Source of the DNA: JBGPTF01 sp041490445
Lineage (GTDB): Bacteria; Acidobacteriota; Terriglobia; Acidiferrales; UBA7541
NCBI GenBank assembly: GCA_041490445.1
Contig: JBGPTF010000009.1
Location: 101,751-165,750, forward strand
Direction: 5' to 3'
DNA: 64,000 bases
Part shown: positions 1 to 8,958 of the stretch, piece by piece
Numbering within the stretch: position 1 is the first letter of the stretch
How the letters are laid out: each line of letters starts with the position of its first letter
Translations under genes and position numbers: made by a program
Notes under the pieces: generated by a model
What the model saw: only the letters and a program-made list of their open reading frames with translations
What the model was told of the DNA's origin: nothing
Databases searched by the model: none

Positions 1-2
1 TG

Positions 3-713
3 CTGCTCGGTGAAAGCGGTTCGGGCAAAACGCTCATCATGAAGTTGATCGCGGGCCTTCTTCGTCCGGACGACGGGCGCGTCGTTGTGCTGGGACAGGA
101 AGTCAGCGAGATGCATGAGGACGAGCTGCTCGATTTTCGCCGCGAAATCGGCTTCGTTTTTCAGGAAGGCGCGCTGTTTGATTCCCTGGATGTGTCGGAG
201 AACGTCGCCTTTCGGCTACGGGAAGAGCGAGTCGCCGAAGAGGAAATCAATGCTCGTGTGAGGGAGGCCTTGCGCTTCGTCGAGATGGAACAGGCGCTCG
301 ACAAGTACCCCTCCGAGCTATCCGGCGGCATGCGGCGCCGTGTCTCGATTGCGCGCGCTCTGGTCAGTCGCCCGCCGATCGTGCTCTATGATTCGCCCAC
401 GGCGGGACTCGATCCAGTCACATCACAAACGATCATCACGCTCATTCTTCGGCTGCGCGATCTCCAGGGCGTTACAGCCATGTTGGCCACGCATCGCTTG
501 CAGGACGCCTTCGCGCTCGCGAATTTCCGTTTCGATGCCGGTGGCAACCGGGTGGTCGCTGCGCCCACGAACGGCGCGAGCGGTGATCGCGCGGCAACGA
601 ATATTCTCGTTTTGCGGGATGGCAACACGTATTTCGAAGGACCCGCGGAAATGGTTTTGCATTCGGAGGACCCCTATCTGAAGCAGTTCCTGGCCTCGGC
701 GGGCCGGGATTAG
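3..713 (+). CDS. ABC transporter ATP-binding protein, MlaF-like (5' partial)
   Basis: This is the ATPase of a phospholipid/sterol-type ABC importer, expected to energise lipid movement across the envelope with an MlaE permease and the MCE protein encoded next. The frame is open from the window edge, so the true start lies upstream. The first visible codons encode the Walker A motif GESGSGKT. The signature LSGGM and Walker B with YDSPTAGLDP follow, then the H-loop histidine in ATHR. The C-terminal part (FEGPAEMV) is typical of MlaF/Ttg2A proteins. The MCE-domain gene starts 28 bp downstream on the same strand, which supports an Mla-type operon. The permease would have to lie upstream of the window. 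Family assignment is firm; the transported lipid is unknown. Confidence 0.9.
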   Translation: MLGESGSGKTLIMKLIAGLLRPDDGRVVVLGQEVSEMHEDELLDFRREIGFVFQEGALFDSLDVSENVAFRLREERVAEEEINARVREALRFVEMEQALDKYPSELSGGMRRRVSIARALVSRPPIVLYDSPTAGLDPVTSQTIITLILRLRDLQGVTAMLATHRLQDAFALANFRFDAGGNRVVAAPTNGASGDRAATNILVLRDGNTYFEGPAEMVLHSEDPYLKQFLASAGRD

Positions 714-741
714 GAGATTCAAGAACACTGAGGAGGAAGAC

Positions 742-1815
742 ATGGCGCAACGGAAGCAACTGACGTGGACGGAGCTGCGTGTGGGATTGTTTGCCCTGGC
801 GGCGCTCTTCTTGATCGCTCTCTCGATTTTTTATGTCACCGGCGGCGGCAGCCTAGGACCGAAGTACACTGTGAAAACCTATCTGCCCGAGGTGGAAGGC
901 TTGCAGGCCGGCGCACCGGTGCGCCTGGACGGCGTCGAAGTCGGCAACGTGGACCAGATCCGCTTGAATCCTGCTCCATCGGACCGCGGCCACAACATCG
1001 AGCTTGTCCTGCGCCTCAATCGAAAGTATCAGGCGGAAATTCGCACGGATTCCTCCGCAAGCCTGATCACGGAAGGACTGCTCGGCAATCGCTACGTGAG
1101 CATCAAGCGCGGCATCACGGGCCAGATGATTCCTAATGAAGGAGAGTTGCCCGGCGTCGAGGAGGCCGCGATCAAAGAGATCGTCGAGCGTGGCGCCGAC
1201 GTAGTGCAGAATCTTAACGTGCTTTCGAAACAGATCGGCGACATCGTGACAAAAGTCAAGAACGGCGAGGGCAGCCTCGGCAAACTCCTGACCGATCCTT
1301 CCCTCTACAACCATCTGAATGCCAGCGCAGCGAACGTCGAAGCCGTCACCAGCGCCGCGCGGAACGGCGAAGGCACGATCGGGAAACTGGTCGCCTCGGA
1401 CGAGCTCTACAAGAAGGCGGATGCCACGCTGGGGCATCTCGAGTCCATTTCAAACGACATTCGCGAACAGAAGGGCACGCTCGGCAAACTGATTTACGAT
1501 CCCGCGGTGTATCAGAACGCGAAACAGTTTCTCGAAAATGGCAACGCGCTCGTCAGCGATGTCCGCGCCGGCAAGGGCACTCTGGGCAAGCTGGCCACCG
1601 ACGAAGCGCTTTATACGAACCTGCGCGACGCGTCCGGCAACGTGAAGGAGGCCGCCGCGAAACTCAACAGCAGCCAGGGAACAATGGGGAAGTTCTTCAC
1701 CGACCCGCAGTTCTACGACAACGTGTCCGGTCTCTCGGGCGATATGCGCCTGCTCATCGGCGAGTTCCGGAAGAACCCGAAAAAGTTCCTGCACGTGAAG
1801 TTTTCAATATTTTGA
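742..1815 (+). CDS. MCE/MlaD family lipid-transport protein
   Basis: This 357-residue protein has one N-terminal membrane segment (about residues 13-33) and an MCE domain (about 40-118) beginning near YLPEVEGLQAGAPVRLDGV. MlaD-like proteins form periplasmic hexamers that bind lipids for the cognate ABC transporter. The C-terminal half is a series of units built on G-x-G-[ST]-[LIM]-G-K-[LF] followed by D-x-x-[LF]-Y, with conserved cores near residues 175, 214, 251, 285 and 313. This is an extended helical tail longer than in E. coli MlaD. A GGAGG-like site (gaggagg) precedes the ATG by about 7 bases. It follows the MlaF-like ATPase by 28 bp and is probably co-transcribed with it. Confidence 0.9.
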   Translation: MAQRKQLTWTELRVGLFALAALFLIALSIFYVTGGGSLGPKYTVKTYLPEVEGLQAGAPVRLDGVEVGNVDQIRLNPAPSDRGHNIELVLRLNRKYQAEIRTDSSASLITEGLLGNRYVSIKRGITGQMIPNEGELPGVEEAAIKEIVERGADVVQNLNVLSKQIGDIVTKVKNGEGSLGKLLTDPSLYNHLNASAANVEAVTSAARNGEGTIGKLVASDELYKKADATLGHLESISNDIREQKGTLGKLIYDPAVYQNAKQFLENGNALVSDVRAGKGTLGKLATDEALYTNLRDASGNVKEAAAKLNSSQGTMGKFFTDPQFYDNVSGLSGDMRLLIGEFRKNPKKFLHVKFSIF

Positions 1816-2081
1816 GACGACAGGAACATAGGGAGTTGCCAACAGCATCTGGCGGTTCTGCGCTAGACAAGTTAGGTCTGTGCGGAGTCTCCTGATCGCT
1901 CTCGGGCGGCTCGACGATTGTGGCTGTTTCCGTATTCCTGTATCCCGGCGTTCCGGCAGATCGCTCGGAGTCTCGCGCACTTCTCTCTTTTTTCTGTTGC
2001 TGGTTACTTTTCGGTGTCGCCAGACGTATCGCCCTGAGAGGTGGGCCTCACGGTCTTCATGCTCACCTCCAGGAGACTGTT

Positions 2082-2816
2082 ATGGACCGGCACAGAGATA
2101 CGCCACGCTTTCCGCATGGCGTTTTAGTCACTGTTGTTCTGCTTTGTGGGACCGTTTTCGCTGCCTTCCTCGCTGCGAGGCAAGGTCCCGCGGAGCGCTT
2201 TGACATGCTCGTCCGCAGCGATATGTTCGCCGGCATGGCAGGCGACAACGCGGCCATGGACCGCGCTATGAAGCTCTGTGAAGACATGCTGGCCAAAAAT
2301 CCTGAAAACCCCGAGGTCCTGGTTTGGCATGGCACAGGGCTGGTCTTTCTTGGCAGTCAGGCAATTCACGCAGGCGATTTTGCGAAAGGGAAGCCCACGA
2401 TGGCTCGTGGTCTTCGGGAGATGGATGACGCCGTCGCCAAACTGCCGGACCAGATCGAGGTATTGATTCCTCGCGGGGCCAGCCTCCTTGAATACTCAAA
2501 GCATGACCCCTCCCCGGACCGTGCCCACGCCGCGCTGGAAAAGGCCCTGGGAGACTACGAAAAAGTTCTGGCCCTGCAGAAGTCAAGATGGGCAGAAGTG
2601 TCGCTGCATTCCCGCGGCGAACTCCTCTCCGGCCTCGCCGAAGGATGGTTGCGTGCCGGGGACGCTGCCAAGGCGCGCGTGTACATGGAGCGTCTGACGA
2701 AAGAACTGGCAGGCTCGCGTTACGCCGCACGCGCGCACGATTATTTGAGCAGCGCCACTCCCCCAGACCACCTCGACTGGCACTGCCTTGGCTGCCATGT
2801 TTCCAGCAAGCCGTAA
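2082..2816 (+). CDS. Secreted TPR-like protein with C-terminal CxxCH heme motif
   Basis: The chosen ATG follows a CAGGAG site; the frame is open further upstream to 1920 but without a ribosome site. The 244-residue product has an N-terminal hydrophobic segment (about residues 13-30, VLVTVVLLCGTVFAAFLAA), so it is membrane-anchored or exported. Its middle is alpha-helical and TPR-like (KLCEDMLAKNPENPEVLVWHG and later helices). The last 15 residues contain CLGCH, a single c-type heme attachment motif, just before the end. This suggests a periplasmic protein with a tethered heme, but one CxxCH in a short tail could be chance. It sits 266 bp after the MCE gene, so a shared transcript is uncertain. 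I do not recognise a named family. Confidence 0.7.
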   Translation: MDRHRDTPRFPHGVLVTVVLLCGTVFAAFLAARQGPAERFDMLVRSDMFAGMAGDNAAMDRAMKLCEDMLAKNPENPEVLVWHGTGLVFLGSQAIHAGDFAKGKPTMARGLREMDDAVAKLPDQIEVLIPRGASLLEYSKHDPSPDRAHAALEKALGDYEKVLALQKSRWAEVSLHSRGELLSGLAEGWLRAGDAAKARVYMERLTKELAGSRYAARAHDYLSSATPPDHLDWHCLGCHVSSKP

Positions 2817-2892
2817 CCGGATGAAGAAAGCACTGCAACGCCAGAAGTGGTTCGAGAAGAGTCCCAGTCGCACAACTGCGCGCGACGACGGC

Positions 2893-2953
2893 TCAATTCC
2901 GGCCGGAGAATTGTACCGCTAGGTTGCGAATGGCGCGCAGGTCGAGCTTGCCG
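2893..2953 (-). pseudogene. Relic of an aas-like 3' end (duplicated C-terminal codons)
   Basis: On the minus strand this stretch encodes GKLDLRAIRNLAVQFSGRN and then a stop. It aligns codon for codon with the last 20 codons of the intact acyl-ACP synthetase gene at 3805-3864, which end GKLDLRAIRNLAAQLSPEK. The central 33 bases differ at one position. Upstream of the match the reading frame is unrelated and no open gene exists, so only the terminus of a second copy survives. The SRPBCC gene lies between relic and intact gene. The simplest inference is a past tandem duplication or recombination, followed by loss of most of the copy. Confidence 0.7.
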
Positions 2954-3043
2954 TTATCTCTCCCGCGGTCGCGATCATAAGCTTCGGTTGAAAAAAGGCA
3001 ATCTTCGCTCCGCCAACGGTGAAAAGTGGAGTCTGAACGGTCG

Positions 3044-3808
3044 TTATTCAAGGTGATCGGCTTCTGCACGGCGCTTTATCGCGCGCAGCCACTCTCGCCG
3101 AATCAGCGCGCTTCCCGGATAGATGACCCGCCAGTAGCCGGCGAAGCGGCGCTTCGTTGTGGGGTCGGTTGCATAGACGCGTGTCTCCGTCGTGACAATG
3201 CAAGCACTGGGACCGTCATCCTGCAAAAGGAAATTCATACTGGCGAGTGCGAATCCCGGCTGCCGGACAGCTTTGAAATCTTCTGGGGTAGGATTGGTTT
3301 TCGGCCTAAAGCCGCGCGGAGCGGCAACCGCGGTCCCGAGCACGATCTCCCGGCCTGGCTCTTCTGCCAAGCGCAGGAAAGTGGTTCGCGTGGCGACTTC
3401 GAGGATGGGCATCTGTTCAGGCGCTTGCAGGATGCTTTCTGGGCCTGCTCGGCCGAGACGGCGAATCCAGGTCAACGTGCGGAAGAATTGAATCTCGTCG
3501 GCCGTCACTTCTTGTATAGCGCGGTACGCGCGCTCCCTGGGCACGTTGACGCGGATGGAGTGGAACTCGTGGAACTGGTACACAGGAGCGAACTCGTCGA
3601 GTCGCGTTCTCGGCGCTTCTATTCGCACCTCGCTCGCCGGGAGAAACATTCCTGCGGCGGTTACCAGGAGGCCGAGTCCCGCCACTAGCGCCCCGATTCG
3701 CCGGCTGCGTATCCGAAGAAAGGAAAGCGGCTTGAGGATGGAGAGCAACCCTACCATGGCGCCTGCGATGCCCGCATAGACAAGGAAAATAGGCAGTATG
3801 TGTGTCAT
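3044..3808 (-). CDS. SRPBCC-fold membrane protein
   Basis: The 254-residue product has two N-terminal membrane helices (about residues 5-27 and 38-56), followed by a soluble domain of about 180 residues. That domain resembles the polyketide cyclase/START-like SRPBCC fold: it begins FHSIRVNVPRERAYRAIQEVTADE and contains an ETRVYATD strand and a long C-terminal helix with RREWLRAIKRRAE. Such folds bind hydrophobic ligands; the ligand here is unknown. Its ATG overlaps the stop codon of the upstream aas gene by 4 bp (ATGA), which implies translational coupling and suggests a link to acyl-lipid metabolism. Confidence 0.75.
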   Translation of the reverse strand: MTHILPIFLVYAGIAGAMVGLLSILKPLSFLRIRSRRIGALVAGLGLLVTAAGMFLPASEVRIEAPRTRLDEFAPVYQFHEFHSIRVNVPRERAYRAIQEVTADEIQFFRTLTWIRRLGRAGPESILQAPEQMPILEVATRTTFLRLAEEPGREIVLGTAVAAPRGFRPKTNPTPEDFKAVRQPGFALASMNFLLQDDGPSACIVTTETRVYATDPTTKRRFAGYWRVIYPGSALIRREWLRAIKRRAEADHLE

Positions 3809-6800
3809 TTCTCCGGTGAGAGTTGTGCCGCCAGGTTGCGAATGGCGCGCAGGTCAAGCTTGCCGGTACCGAGTTGCGGCAGCGCATCCACGTGGAAAAA
3901 CTGATTCGGCCGCGGAATCCAGAGATTCGGCAAGTCGAGCTGCGCCAGTTTCTCCAACACGCCGTGGATCTGTTCCTCCGGCAGCGTGTGGAGAACGACG
4001 ATCCGTTCGCCCTTCTTCCCGTCGGGCACGCCCGTGACGACAAACACTTGCTCGGTCGCACCGGCCAAATCGTGCAGCTTCTCTTCAATCTTGATGTGCG
4101 GCACCATTTCTCCGCCGATCTTGCTGAAGCGCGAAAGCCGGTCGGTAATCGTGAGAAAGCCGTCTTCATCAAGCGAGGCGATGTCCCCCGTCACATACCA
4201 GCCATCGCGCAGGACTTCCGCTGTCAGGTCCGGCCTGCCCAGGTAGCCTCGCATCACGTTTGGCCCGCGCACGAGCAGGAGACCGTCCTGGCCCGTCGGC
4301 AGCGCTTCCATCGTTTCTGGGTCAACGATGCGCACGCTGACGCCCGGCAACGGGTGACCGATCTTGCCGCGCTTCGCGCCGACCTGGCGGAAGCCCGGCG
4401 CGCGGTAGTCGCGTGTATTGACGGCGACGACCGGCGCGCATTCGGTACAGCCATACCCTTCGAGCGGGCGAATTCCGAAGCGGTCCTCGAACGCGAGCGC
4501 GAGCCGCTCCGGCAATTTTTCCGCGCCTACCAGCACGAATTGCAGGCTGCCGAAATCTTCCGGCGAGCAGCGCCGGAGGTAAGCCTGGAGAAACGTCGGA
4601 GTGGCCAGCAGAAATGTAACTTTGTAGGTGCGCACCAGCTCGCTGATCGCGCTCAGGTCGAGCGGGCTCGGATGATACACAATGCCGACCCCGAGCACCG
4701 GAGGCAAGCACAGCGTCACCGTGAAGCCGAACGAATGGAAGAACGGCAGCACACCGAGCAGGCAATCGCCGCGGCCGAGCATGAATGTCTGGCCGATCTG
4801 CTCGATGTTCGAGGCGATGTTGTAGTGCGAGAGCATCACGCCCTTCGGGTCACCCGTGCTCCCACTCGAAAAAATCACGGTGGCAAGATCATCAAGAGTG
4901 GCGCGGCCCTTTTCGGATAGCGTGCTTTCGAGCCACCGGGCTGGCAGCCACCACAGCAGGAGCGCGGCGAGAATTTCGCTCGCTCGCGGTTTCACGGCCA
5001 TGTCTTCGAGCAAAATCAGCTTGCCGGGCACTTGAAGTTTCACCCGCTCGAGAAATGTCTGCGAGGTGACGATCGTTTTCAGCTTGCACTGCTCCGCGCA
5101 GGAGGCTAGCGATTCGCTGGAAGCGGTGTAATTCAGGTTGACCGGTATCCTTCCGTTGAGCAGCGCCGCGAAATTGACCAGCGCGCCGCCCACTGAAGGC
5201 GGCAACAGAATGCCAACCATCTCCTGCCCCGCCCACGCCCGTCGCAAACGCCGCGAAAGGAAGATCGCCTGCAGGAGCGCCCTTGCGAAGCGGACGCGCG
5301 GCGCCCGAGCGTCGCCCATCGCGAACCGGAAAGGATACCGATGGGCCGAGCCGATGAACGAGCGATGTAGCGGGCGCAAGTGCTTCTTGCGCAGTTTGTA
5401 CGCCTCGGTGTGAAGCTGTTGCACGGCCTGGCGCACTTCGATCGCAGTGGCCTCCGATGGCAGCGGCGTGCCGAAACTAACGGTGACAGGGTAGGGAATC
5501 CGCCGTGGCAGCTTCCACAGGAATCGCCCGCGCTCAAAACTAAAGATGCTTCCCCACACGCCATCGAGATTCACGGGGATGATCGGCACGCTCACGTTTT
5601 TCATGATTCGCTCGAAGCCGCGGCGGAACGGCAGCATCTGACCGATCCGCGTGATTTGCCCCTCGGCGAAGATGCAAACTACCTCTCCGGCGCGAATGGC
5701 GTCGCTCGCCTCGCGCAGCGAACGGAACATGTCGCGTGGCCGGAGCTGCGACGAAATGGGAATCGCCCGCAGGATGCGCGCGAACGGCTTCACCGCCGGA
5801 TGTTCGTAAAAATCTTTGAACATGACGAAGCGGATTGGCCGGTCGGTGGACGCGATCAGCAGCAGCGCGTCCACAAACGACATGTGATTTGACACGAACA
5901 GCGCACCGCCGCGCTCCGGAATGTTTTCGCGGCCTTGGACTTGAATGCGATAGATCGAATGCGTCGCCATCCACAGCAGCAACCGCAGCAACGAATCGGG
6001 CAGCAGGATCACCGCATAGAGCGTGGCGAACAGCGTCATGAACGCGCCGGCCAAAAAAATGGCGCCCGGACGCAGGTGTAGGCCCGAGGCCAGAAGATAG
6101 TAGGCGCCCGCCGCTAGAAAGACGCCGACGAACGAAAGCAAATTCGCCGCGGCGATGATTCCTCCCTTGTTTTCCGGAGCGGGGCGGTGCTGGATGAGGG
6201 CATTGAGCGGGACGGCGTAGAACCCGCCGAAGAATCCCAGGAAGCCGAGAAGAGCGGCGACGTGCCGGAGCGTGAGTCCGTGGCGCGAAACCAGCAGGCT
6301 GAAGACCGTCATGCCAATGGCGCCCAGCGGAATCAGGCCGTATTCGATCTTGCCGCCCGAAAGATAGCCTGCCGCAAGGCTTCCGATTCCGATGCCGATT
6401 CCCACGGCCGCTTGCAGATAGCTGATCTGCGTCTCGTTGATGCGCAAAATGTCGTGCCCGTAAATCACAATCGTGAACTGCAACAAGGCCGCGAGGAACC
6501 ACAAATAGGTGTTGCCAACGATCGCCCAAGTCAGGATCCGGTCCTTGCGAATGATTCCGGCCTGCGCCGACAGATCGCCAAGAGGATTCCAGCGAAAGCG
6601 TCTGGCGGGGTCGGCTGCGGGGAGCCGCGAGATGCCCAGGCTCGTGAGCAGGCCCATGCAAGTAAATCCGAGGAGAAGGATGCCGGACCACATCTGGCGG
6701 CCGCGGAATGCGACGGCCAAGAATCCAGCCGCCATCGTGGCGGTAATCGCTGCGAGAAAAGTGCCTAGTTCAATCACCCCGTTGCCCCAGGAGAGCTTTT

Positions 6801-7233
6801 CTTCGTAGAGCAACTCTGGCAGGAGGCCGTACTTCGAAGGGCCGAATAGCGCCGCTTGGGTGCTGATCAGAAAAACGGCGGCCGCCTCCATCGGAAGGCT
6901 GCGCAGAGCCAGTGCGGCAGCGGCAAACGACATCACGCCGATCTCCATGTACTTCGTCGCGATCGTCACCGAGCGCTTGCTGTAGCGGTCCGCAAAATAA
7001 CCGCCCGCCATGGAAAACAGGATGAAGGGAAGTGCGAACAGTCCGCCGACAACGAGAACCAGGAAGTCGCGCTGCTTCTCCGGGAAGTTCATCGCGACGA
7101 TCAGGTAGATCACCAGGAATTTCAGGGCATTGTCGTTGAACGCGCCTTGAAACTGCGTGGCGATCAGGCTCCAGAAGCCGCGAAGCGAGCCTGGCGAGCG
7201 GGAAGCGGCGGGCGTGGTTTCGCGTTCAGTCAT
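3805..7233 (-). CDS. aas: Fused lysophospholipid transporter / PlsC acyltransferase / acyl-ACP synthetase
   Basis: This 1142-residue protein carries three modules. Residues 1-405 are a 12-helix MFS transporter like LplT. Residues about 430-620 are a PlsC-type 1-acylglycerophosphate acyltransferase with NHMSFVD near 448 and FAEGQITR. Residues about 640-1142 are an AMP-forming ligase with SSGSTGDPKGVM near 788, GYGCTE, and YVTGD. In E. coli, LplT and Aas are separate proteins that flip lysophosphatidylethanolamine inward and reacylate it with fatty acid activated on ACP; here both activities sit on one chain. The amidohydrolase gene ends 16 bp upstream and the SRPBCC gene overlaps the stop by 4 bp, so the three look co-transcribed. 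Confidence 0.92.
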   Translation of the reverse strand: MTERETTPAASRSPGSLRGFWSLIATQFQGAFNDNALKFLVIYLIVAMNFPEKQRDFLVLVVGGLFALPFILFSMAGGYFADRYSKRSVTIATKYMEIGVMSFAAAALALRSLPMEAAAVFLISTQAALFGPSKYGLLPELLYEEKLSWGNGVIELGTFLAAITATMAAGFLAVAFRGRQMWSGILLLGFTCMGLLTSLGISRLPAADPARRFRWNPLGDLSAQAGIIRKDRILTWAIVGNTYLWFLAALLQFTIVIYGHDILRINETQISYLQAAVGIGIGIGSLAAGYLSGGKIEYGLIPLGAIGMTVFSLLVSRHGLTLRHVAALLGFLGFFGGFYAVPLNALIQHRPAPENKGGIIAAANLLSFVGVFLAAGAYYLLASGLHLRPGAIFLAGAFMTLFATLYAVILLPDSLLRLLLWMATHSIYRIQVQGRENIPERGGALFVSNHMSFVDALLLIASTDRPIRFVMFKDFYEHPAVKPFARILRAIPISSQLRPRDMFRSLREASDAIRAGEVVCIFAEGQITRIGQMLPFRRGFERIMKNVSVPIIPVNLDGVWGSIFSFERGRFLWKLPRRIPYPVTVSFGTPLPSEATAIEVRQAVQQLHTEAYKLRKKHLRPLHRSFIGSAHRYPFRFAMGDARAPRVRFARALLQAIFLSRRLRRAWAGQEMVGILLPPSVGGALVNFAALLNGRIPVNLNYTASSESLASCAEQCKLKTIVTSQTFLERVKLQVPGKLILLEDMAVKPRASEILAALLLWWLPARWLESTLSEKGRATLDDLATVIFSSGSTGDPKGVMLSHYNIASNIEQIGQTFMLGRGDCLLGVLPFFHSFGFTVTLCLPPVLGVGIVYHPSPLDLSAISELVRTYKVTFLLATPTFLQAYLRRCSPEDFGSLQFVLVGAEKLPERLALAFEDRFGIRPLEGYGCTECAPVVAVNTRDYRAPGFRQVGAKRGKIGHPLPGVSVRIVDPETMEALPTGQDGLLLVRGPNVMRGYLGRPDLTAEVLRDGWYVTGDIASLDEDGFLTITDRLSRFSKIGGEMVPHIKIEEKLHDLAGATEQVFVVTGVPDGKKGERIVVLHTLPEEQIHGVLEKLAQLDLPNLWIPRPNQFFHVDALPQLGTGKLDLRAIRNLAAQLSPEK

Positions 7234-7249
7234 GCGCGTGGGTCATTTC

Positions 7250-8488
7250 CTACGGTGCGGCAGTGTGCGCGGCCGCAATGTTCTTGTAAATATTTCCGCC
7301 CTTCATCACGAACACGACGCGGCGAACGGCGGTGATGTCTTCGAGCGGGTTGCCGTCCAACGCGATGATGTCCGCCTGGAGGCCGGGCGCGATCGAACCG
7401 ATGGAATCCTTCAACCCGAGCGCTTCGGCCGCAAGCGAATTGGCGGAAACCATCGCGGCCATCGGGTCCTGTCTACCCTGCTGCACGCGAAAGAGAAATT
7501 CTTCGGCATTTCGCCCGTGGGCGCCGGCGACCGCATCGGTGCCGAAAACAATCTCCAAATTCGGCGTCGCAACGGCGCGGCGAAACAAATCGAAATTGAG
7601 CGGCATGGCTTTCTCCATGGCCGCGAACCCCGCCTCGTTGTAATTGCCGATGCCAAGGTAGTGCGCCTTGTTGTCGAGATAATTCCGGATCACCAGACCC
7701 GCGTGCGGATCGATGTACGTCCCGCGCTCGGCCAGCAAGCGCAGATCCTCGTTGGTTGCGAACGTGCCGTGCTCGACCTGCGTGCATCCGGCAAGCGCGG
7801 CCGCCCGAATCGCGGGGCCATACGCATGGACGAGCGTGCGCAAGCCGTGGGCCTTTGCTTCGCCGCACGCCGCTTCGAGCTGCTCCCGGGAAAGCGTCTG
7901 TGTTCCGCCTTCGCGGATGCTCTTCGAGGCAAAAACCTTGATCACGTCGGCGCCGGCCACCGCCTGCCCGCGCACGAACGCACGGATCTCTTCGGGCGTT
8001 TGCGAGCCGTCTTCTTTTCCCACGAGCGGCTCCATCGCCGTCAGGATGCGCGGCCCCGGAACCGCACCGCTCGCTATCATGTCGCGCAGATCCTTGTCGT
8101 CCGGGGAACCGACGCTTTGCACGGTCGTGAAGCCCGCCTGCAGCGTCGCCCACGCATTGCCGGCGGCAGCGAGCGCGGCCTGCTCCTTCGTCTCGTTCCC
8201 GTCGTAGGCGCGCCCGTTTGGGCCGAAGTGATAGGTGATGTGGACGTGCGTGTCGATCCAGCCGGGAAGCACCGTCAGGCCGCGCAGATCGTACACGCGG
8301 CCTTGTGCACCCGAATTGCCGACGCTCGTGATCTTGTCTCCCTCGATCACAATCGTCGCGTCGCGCAGCACGCGCCCGTTACCGTTGAGCAGGACGCTCG
8401 TCTTCAGGATGATCGGTTGCTCATGTGCTGCAGCGACCGCCGCCACAAAAATGATTGCCGTGAAGATCAAACGAATCGAGACCTTCAT
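7250..8488 (-). CDS. Secreted metal-dependent amidohydrolase (imidazolonepropionase-like)
   Basis: The 412-residue product starts at an ATG preceded by TTGGAGGATCGCAA; an open frame continues upstream to 8734 but without family content. Residues 1-24 form a signal peptide ending in AAAHEQP. The amidohydrolase metal site is visible: HVH after GWIDT, the lysine in VIKVFAS that is normally carboxylated, histidines in LVHAYG and VEHGTF, and the aspartate in FGTDAVAG. Relatives include Xaa-Pro dipeptidases and organophosphate-acid-anhydrase-like enzymes, so the substrate cannot be named. It is the first gene of an apparent operon with aas and the SRPBCC gene, which may be positional rather than functional. 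Confidence 0.88.
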   Translation of the reverse strand: MKVSIRLIFTAIIFVAAVAAAHEQPIILKTSVLLNGNGRVLRDATIVIEGDKITSVGNSGAQGRVYDLRGLTVLPGWIDTHVHITYHFGPNGRAYDGNETKEQAALAAAGNAWATLQAGFTTVQSVGSPDDKDLRDMIASGAVPGPRILTAMEPLVGKEDGSQTPEEIRAFVRGQAVAGADVIKVFASKSIREGGTQTLSREQLEAACGEAKAHGLRTLVHAYGPAIRAAALAGCTQVEHGTFATNEDLRLLAERGTYIDPHAGLVIRNYLDNKAHYLGIGNYNEAGFAAMEKAMPLNFDLFRRAVATPNLEIVFGTDAVAGAHGRNAEEFLFRVQQGRQDPMAAMVSANSLAAEALGLKDSIGSIAPGLQADIIALDGNPLEDITAVRRVVFVMKGGNIYKNIAAAHTAAP

Positions 8489-8958
8489 TTGCGATCCTCC
8501 AAATGTAGGGCCGGGAAAAGCTTCACGCCGCGGAAGCATACCATTGCTGCAGGAGGATTTTTGCCGGCGATCAGAATTGATCGGGGCGTCTTCGGCTTCG
8601 CCCGCTGGGGAAACGTGGTGTTTTCGAGCCAGCAGGAGCGAACGCGATGAGCGCCGGTTACCCTCGAGGCATTCTCTTGTTACATGGATAGTATCGTGCC
8701 AAAACGTACTAGAACTTCCCGGCCGGATATTCACAGCTTCTCATGGATTCCTTCGAGTACTATTTGCAATCCTCCATGTGAAGTCTAGAATGATGCCGGT
8801 TCTGGGCAATTCCTCCAGCCTCTTGCACAGCTACACTGCTGCCGCCCGGAGCACGTGCAAGGTTTGCTTGATTCCAGGCTCGCGGGATTGGCCCAGATAA
8901 CAAGGGGTGCAGCCGGAAGGCGGGGTGCGATTGCCTCCTGGTTTCGGGGAAACGGACC
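8489..8958. other. Divergent intergenic region, amidohydrolase / ExeA-like gene
   Basis: This 470-bp gap holds no convincing gene in any frame. It should contain promoters for both flanking divergent genes. A candidate sigma-70 promoter for the rightward gene is annotated at 8764-8791; the rest shows no repeat, RNA gene or terminator that I can support. Confidence 0.6.
8764..8791 (+). promoter_or_regulatory. Candidate sigma-70 promoter for the ExeA-like gene
   Basis: A -35 box TTGCAA and a -10 box TAGAAT are separated by 16 bases. They match the sigma-70 consensus at 4/6 and 5/6 positions. The site lies about 165 bases upstream of the ATG at 8959, which implies a long leader. Prediction from sequence only. 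Confidence 0.35.

Noticed and set aside
3823..4920. Long plus-strand frame opposite the aas gene
   Set aside because: It is antisense to the AMP-ligase part of aas, and its composition is typical of the opposite strand of a GC-rich gene.
7157..8650. Long plus-strand frame opposite the amidohydrolase
   Set aside because: It mirrors the amidohydrolase codons and contains no recognisable domain, so it is a shadow frame.
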